From Vicinamibacteraceae bacterium (GTDB lineage: Bacteria > Acidobacteriota > Thermoanaerobaculia > Multivoradales > Multivoraceae), in assembly GCA_012270995.1 (NCBI GenBank), contig JAAXHG010000083.1, positions 1 through 32,272 of the forward strand: a DNA stretch of 32,272 nucleotides, given 5' to 3'. The notes beneath the pieces were generated by a model, which saw only the letters and a list, made by a program, of their open reading frames with translations, had not been told where the DNA came from and made no database searches. The position numbers were made by a program, and so were the translations under genes. Positions 30,527 to 32,272 of the stretch are shown piece by piece (position 1 is the first letter of the stretch; each line of letters begins with the position of its first letter).

Positions 30527-32203
30527 CTACGCGTCCGTCACACACCCCGTCGAGGCGGAACTCACGGTCTTGATGTAGCGGCGGAGGGTGCCGCGCTTCG
30601 CCTTGAGCGGCGGCGCCGACCAGGCCGCCCTGCGGGCTTCGAGTTCGCCGGCGCCCAGGGCCACGTCGATCGTGTTGCGGACCGCGTCGATCTCGATCCG
30701 GTCGCCGTCGCGGACGAGAGCCAGGGGGCCGCCTTCCTGCGCCTCGGGCGCCACGTGGCCGATGAGGAATCCGTGCGAGCCGCCCGAGAAGCGGCCGTCG
30801 GTGACGAGCGCCACCTGGTCGCCGAGCCCCGCGCCCATCAGCGCCGACGTCGGCTTCAGCATCTCGGGCATGCCGGGGCCGCCCTTCGGGCCCTCGAAGC
30901 GGATGACGATCACCGAGCCGCCGCGGATCTCGCCGCGCTCCAGCGCCTCGACCATCGCCTCCTCCGAGTCGTAGACCTGAGCCGGGCCGGTGAGACGTTC
31001 GCCTTCCTTGCCGGTGATCTTCGCCACCGCACCCTCGGGCGCCAGGTTGCCGCGGAGGATCTGGAGGTGGCCGGTCGACTTGATCGGCTGGTCGAACGGC
31101 AGCACGACATCCTGACCGTCTTCGAGATCCGGCATCGAGGCCAGGTTCTCCGCCAGCGTGCGGCCGGTGACGGTCATGCAGTCGCCGTCGATGAGGCCGC
31201 GATCGAGGAGCATCCGCAGCACCGCCGGCGTGCCGCCGACGTCGTGCAGGTCTTCCATCAGGTAGCGGCCGGACGGCTTCAGGTCCGCCAGGAAGGGAAT
31301 CCGGTCGCTGACCTTCTGGAAGTCGTCGATCGAGAGATCGACGCCGGCCGAGTGGGCGATCGCCAGCAGGTGGAGGACCGCGTTCGTCGAGCCGCCGAGC
31401 ACCGTGATCAGCACCATCGCGTTCTCGAAGGCGGCCCGGGTCATGATCGCGCTTGGGCGGAGATCCAGTTCGAGGAGGTTCCTGACCGCGGCGCCGGCTC
31501 GGCGACATTCCTCCAGCTTCTCCGCCGCCACGGCGGGCGTCGACGAGCTGTACGGCAGCGACATGCCGAGAGCCTCGATCGCCACGGCCATCGTGTTCGC
31601 CGTGTACATGCCGCCGCAGGCGCCGGCGCCCGGACAGGCGTTGCGGACGATTCGTTGCCGGTCGTCCTCGGTGAGGTTGCCGGAGATCGCCTCGCCGTAG
31701 CTCTGGAAGGCGGAGATGATGTCGATCTTGCCGCCCCGGAACTCGCCGGAACCGATCGTGCCGCCGTAGATCACGAGCGACGGACGGTCGAGCCGGGCGA
31801 TCGCCATCATGCAGCCCGGCATGTTCTTGTCGCAGCCCGGGATCGAGATGTTCGCGTCGTACCACTGCGCCGCCATGACGGTCTCGATCGAGTCGGCGAT
31901 CAGGTCACGCGACTGGAGCGAGTAGCTCATGCCGTCGGTGCCCATGGAGATGCCGTCCGACACCCCGACCGTGTTGAAGCGCAGACCCAGGCAGCCCGTC
32001 CCGTCGACGCCCTCCTTCGCCGCCGCGGCCAGCTCCAGCAGGTGCATGTTGCACGTGTTGCCCTCGTACCAGACGCTGGCAATCCCGACCTGCGGCTTCG
32101 CCATGTCCTCCGCCGTCAGCCCCGCCCCGTAGAGCATCGCCTGGGACGCTCCCTGGGACTTGTCCTGGGTGATGCGGGAGGAGTAGCGGTTCAACTGGAT
32201 CAT
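30527..32203 (-). CDS. ilvD: Dihydroxy-acid dehydratase
   Basis: IlvD is a cytoplasmic iron-sulfur enzyme that dehydrates 2,3-dihydroxy-isovalerate and 2,3-dihydroxy-3-methylvalerate in valine and isoleucine synthesis. The 558-residue product has the cluster cysteines C51 (GNTCNMHL), C124 ([11 protein letters not shown]) and C196 ([14 protein letters not shown]). It also has the family motifs [66 protein letters not shown] and a C-terminal [18 protein letters not shown]. Length is normal and no frame break is seen. The start is ATG 32203, with only weak Shine-Dalgarno support. Other branched-chain genes (ilvB, ilvC, leu) are not in this window. It may be followed by read-through into the VWFA paralog B message. 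Confidence 0.98.
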   Translation of the reverse strand: MIQLNRYSSRITQDKSQGASQAMLYGAGLTAEDMAKPQVGIASVWYEGNTCNMHLLELAAAAKEGVDGTGCLGLRFNTVGVSDGISMGTDGMSYSLQSRDLIADSIETVMAAQWYDANISIPGCDKNMPGCMMAIARLDRPSLVIYGGTIGSGEFRGGKIDIISAFQSYGEAISGNLTEDDRQRIVRNACPGAGACGGMYTANTMAVAIEALGMSLPYSSSTPAVAAEKLEECRRAGAAVRNLLELDLRPSAIMTRAAFENAMVLITVLGGSTNAVLHLLAIAHSAGVDLSIDDFQKVSDRIPFLADLKPSGRYLMEDLHDVGGTPAVLRMLLDRGLIDGDCMTVTGRTLAENLASMPDLEDGQDVVLPFDQPIKSTGHLQILRGNLAPEGAVAKITGKEGERLTGPAQVYDSEEAMVEALERGEIRGGSVIVIRFEGPKGGPGMPEMLKPTSALMGAGLGDQVALVTDGRFSGGSHGFLIGHVAPEAQEGGPLALVRDGDRIEIDAVRNTIDVALGAGELEARRAAWSAPPLKAKRGTLRRYIKTVSSASTGCVTDA

Positions 32204-32272
32204 GGGCGGGGACTATGGCATAGGGCGGTTGGGGGAGTAGCGGCGGCCGCGCCGGGCAGGGACTTGAGCTTC
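32204..32272. other. Upstream edge of ilvD
   Basis: These 69 bases are the 5' flank of ilvD and are cut by the window end. No promoter, leader peptide or T-box could be recognised in what is present. Confidence 0.3.

Overview
The window is a very GC-rich stretch of bacterial chromosome, densely coding on both strands. An Acidobacteriota origin is inferred from gene content: two secreted proteins of the acidobacterial VWFA-related type, a tandem pair of GWxTD-plus-VWA secreted proteins, and frequent overlapping GTGA/ATGA start-stop junctions. No rRNA, tRNA, CRISPR array or phage module was seen. No gene-free stretch exceeds 300 bases.

Layout. 1-479: C-terminal part of an IS110-family transposase cut by the window edge. 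578-3569 (+): periplasmic lytic transglycosylase overlapping rsmI. 3583-4230 (-) and 4485-5465 (+): two unrecognised proteins on either side of a divergent intergenic region. 5423-7728 (-): cysteine desulfurase and mnmA, translationally coupled, for tRNA thiolation. 7881-13722 (+): two paralogous GWxTD/VWA secreted proteins followed by maf, each junction being a GTGA overlap. 13863-14357 (-): a broken secreted gene. 14440-16668 (-): macrodomain protein, hypothetical protein and ApgM-type phosphoglycerate mutase. 16830-20403 (-): coiled-coil membrane protein, ABC-2 polysaccharide-type permease, GT2 glycosyltransferase and a GNAT-like protein, probably a surface-glycan locus without its ABC ATPase. 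20573-21599 (-): a secreted gene split by two frameshifts. 21712-25528 (-): DUF2235 hydrolase, SCP-2 protein and an S9 prolyl-oligopeptidase-family enzyme. 25588-30411 (-): two paralogous VWFA-related secreted proteins separated by a decayed IS1111-type IS110 transposase. 30527-32203 (-): ilvD.

The most unusual signal is a family of short palindromes, core GCCGGCC - 3/4-nt loop - GGCCGGC, scattered through the whole window. Some copies are intergenic, like REP elements. Others are in frame inside genes: in the signal-peptide region of the second GWxTD protein, in a linker of that protein, at the N-terminus of Maf, in the propeller part of the S9 peptidase, and at the C-terminus of the 4485 gene. 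This resembles the in-ORF palindromic elements known from Rickettsia. A composite form (GCCGCC hairpin plus GCCGGCC hairpin) occurs three times.

Functional links are modest. The desulfurase supplies persulfide sulfur to MnmA, the lytic transglycosylase and glycan-export genes act on the envelope, and the secreted VWA proteins probably act outside the cytoplasm in a role the sequence does not reveal.
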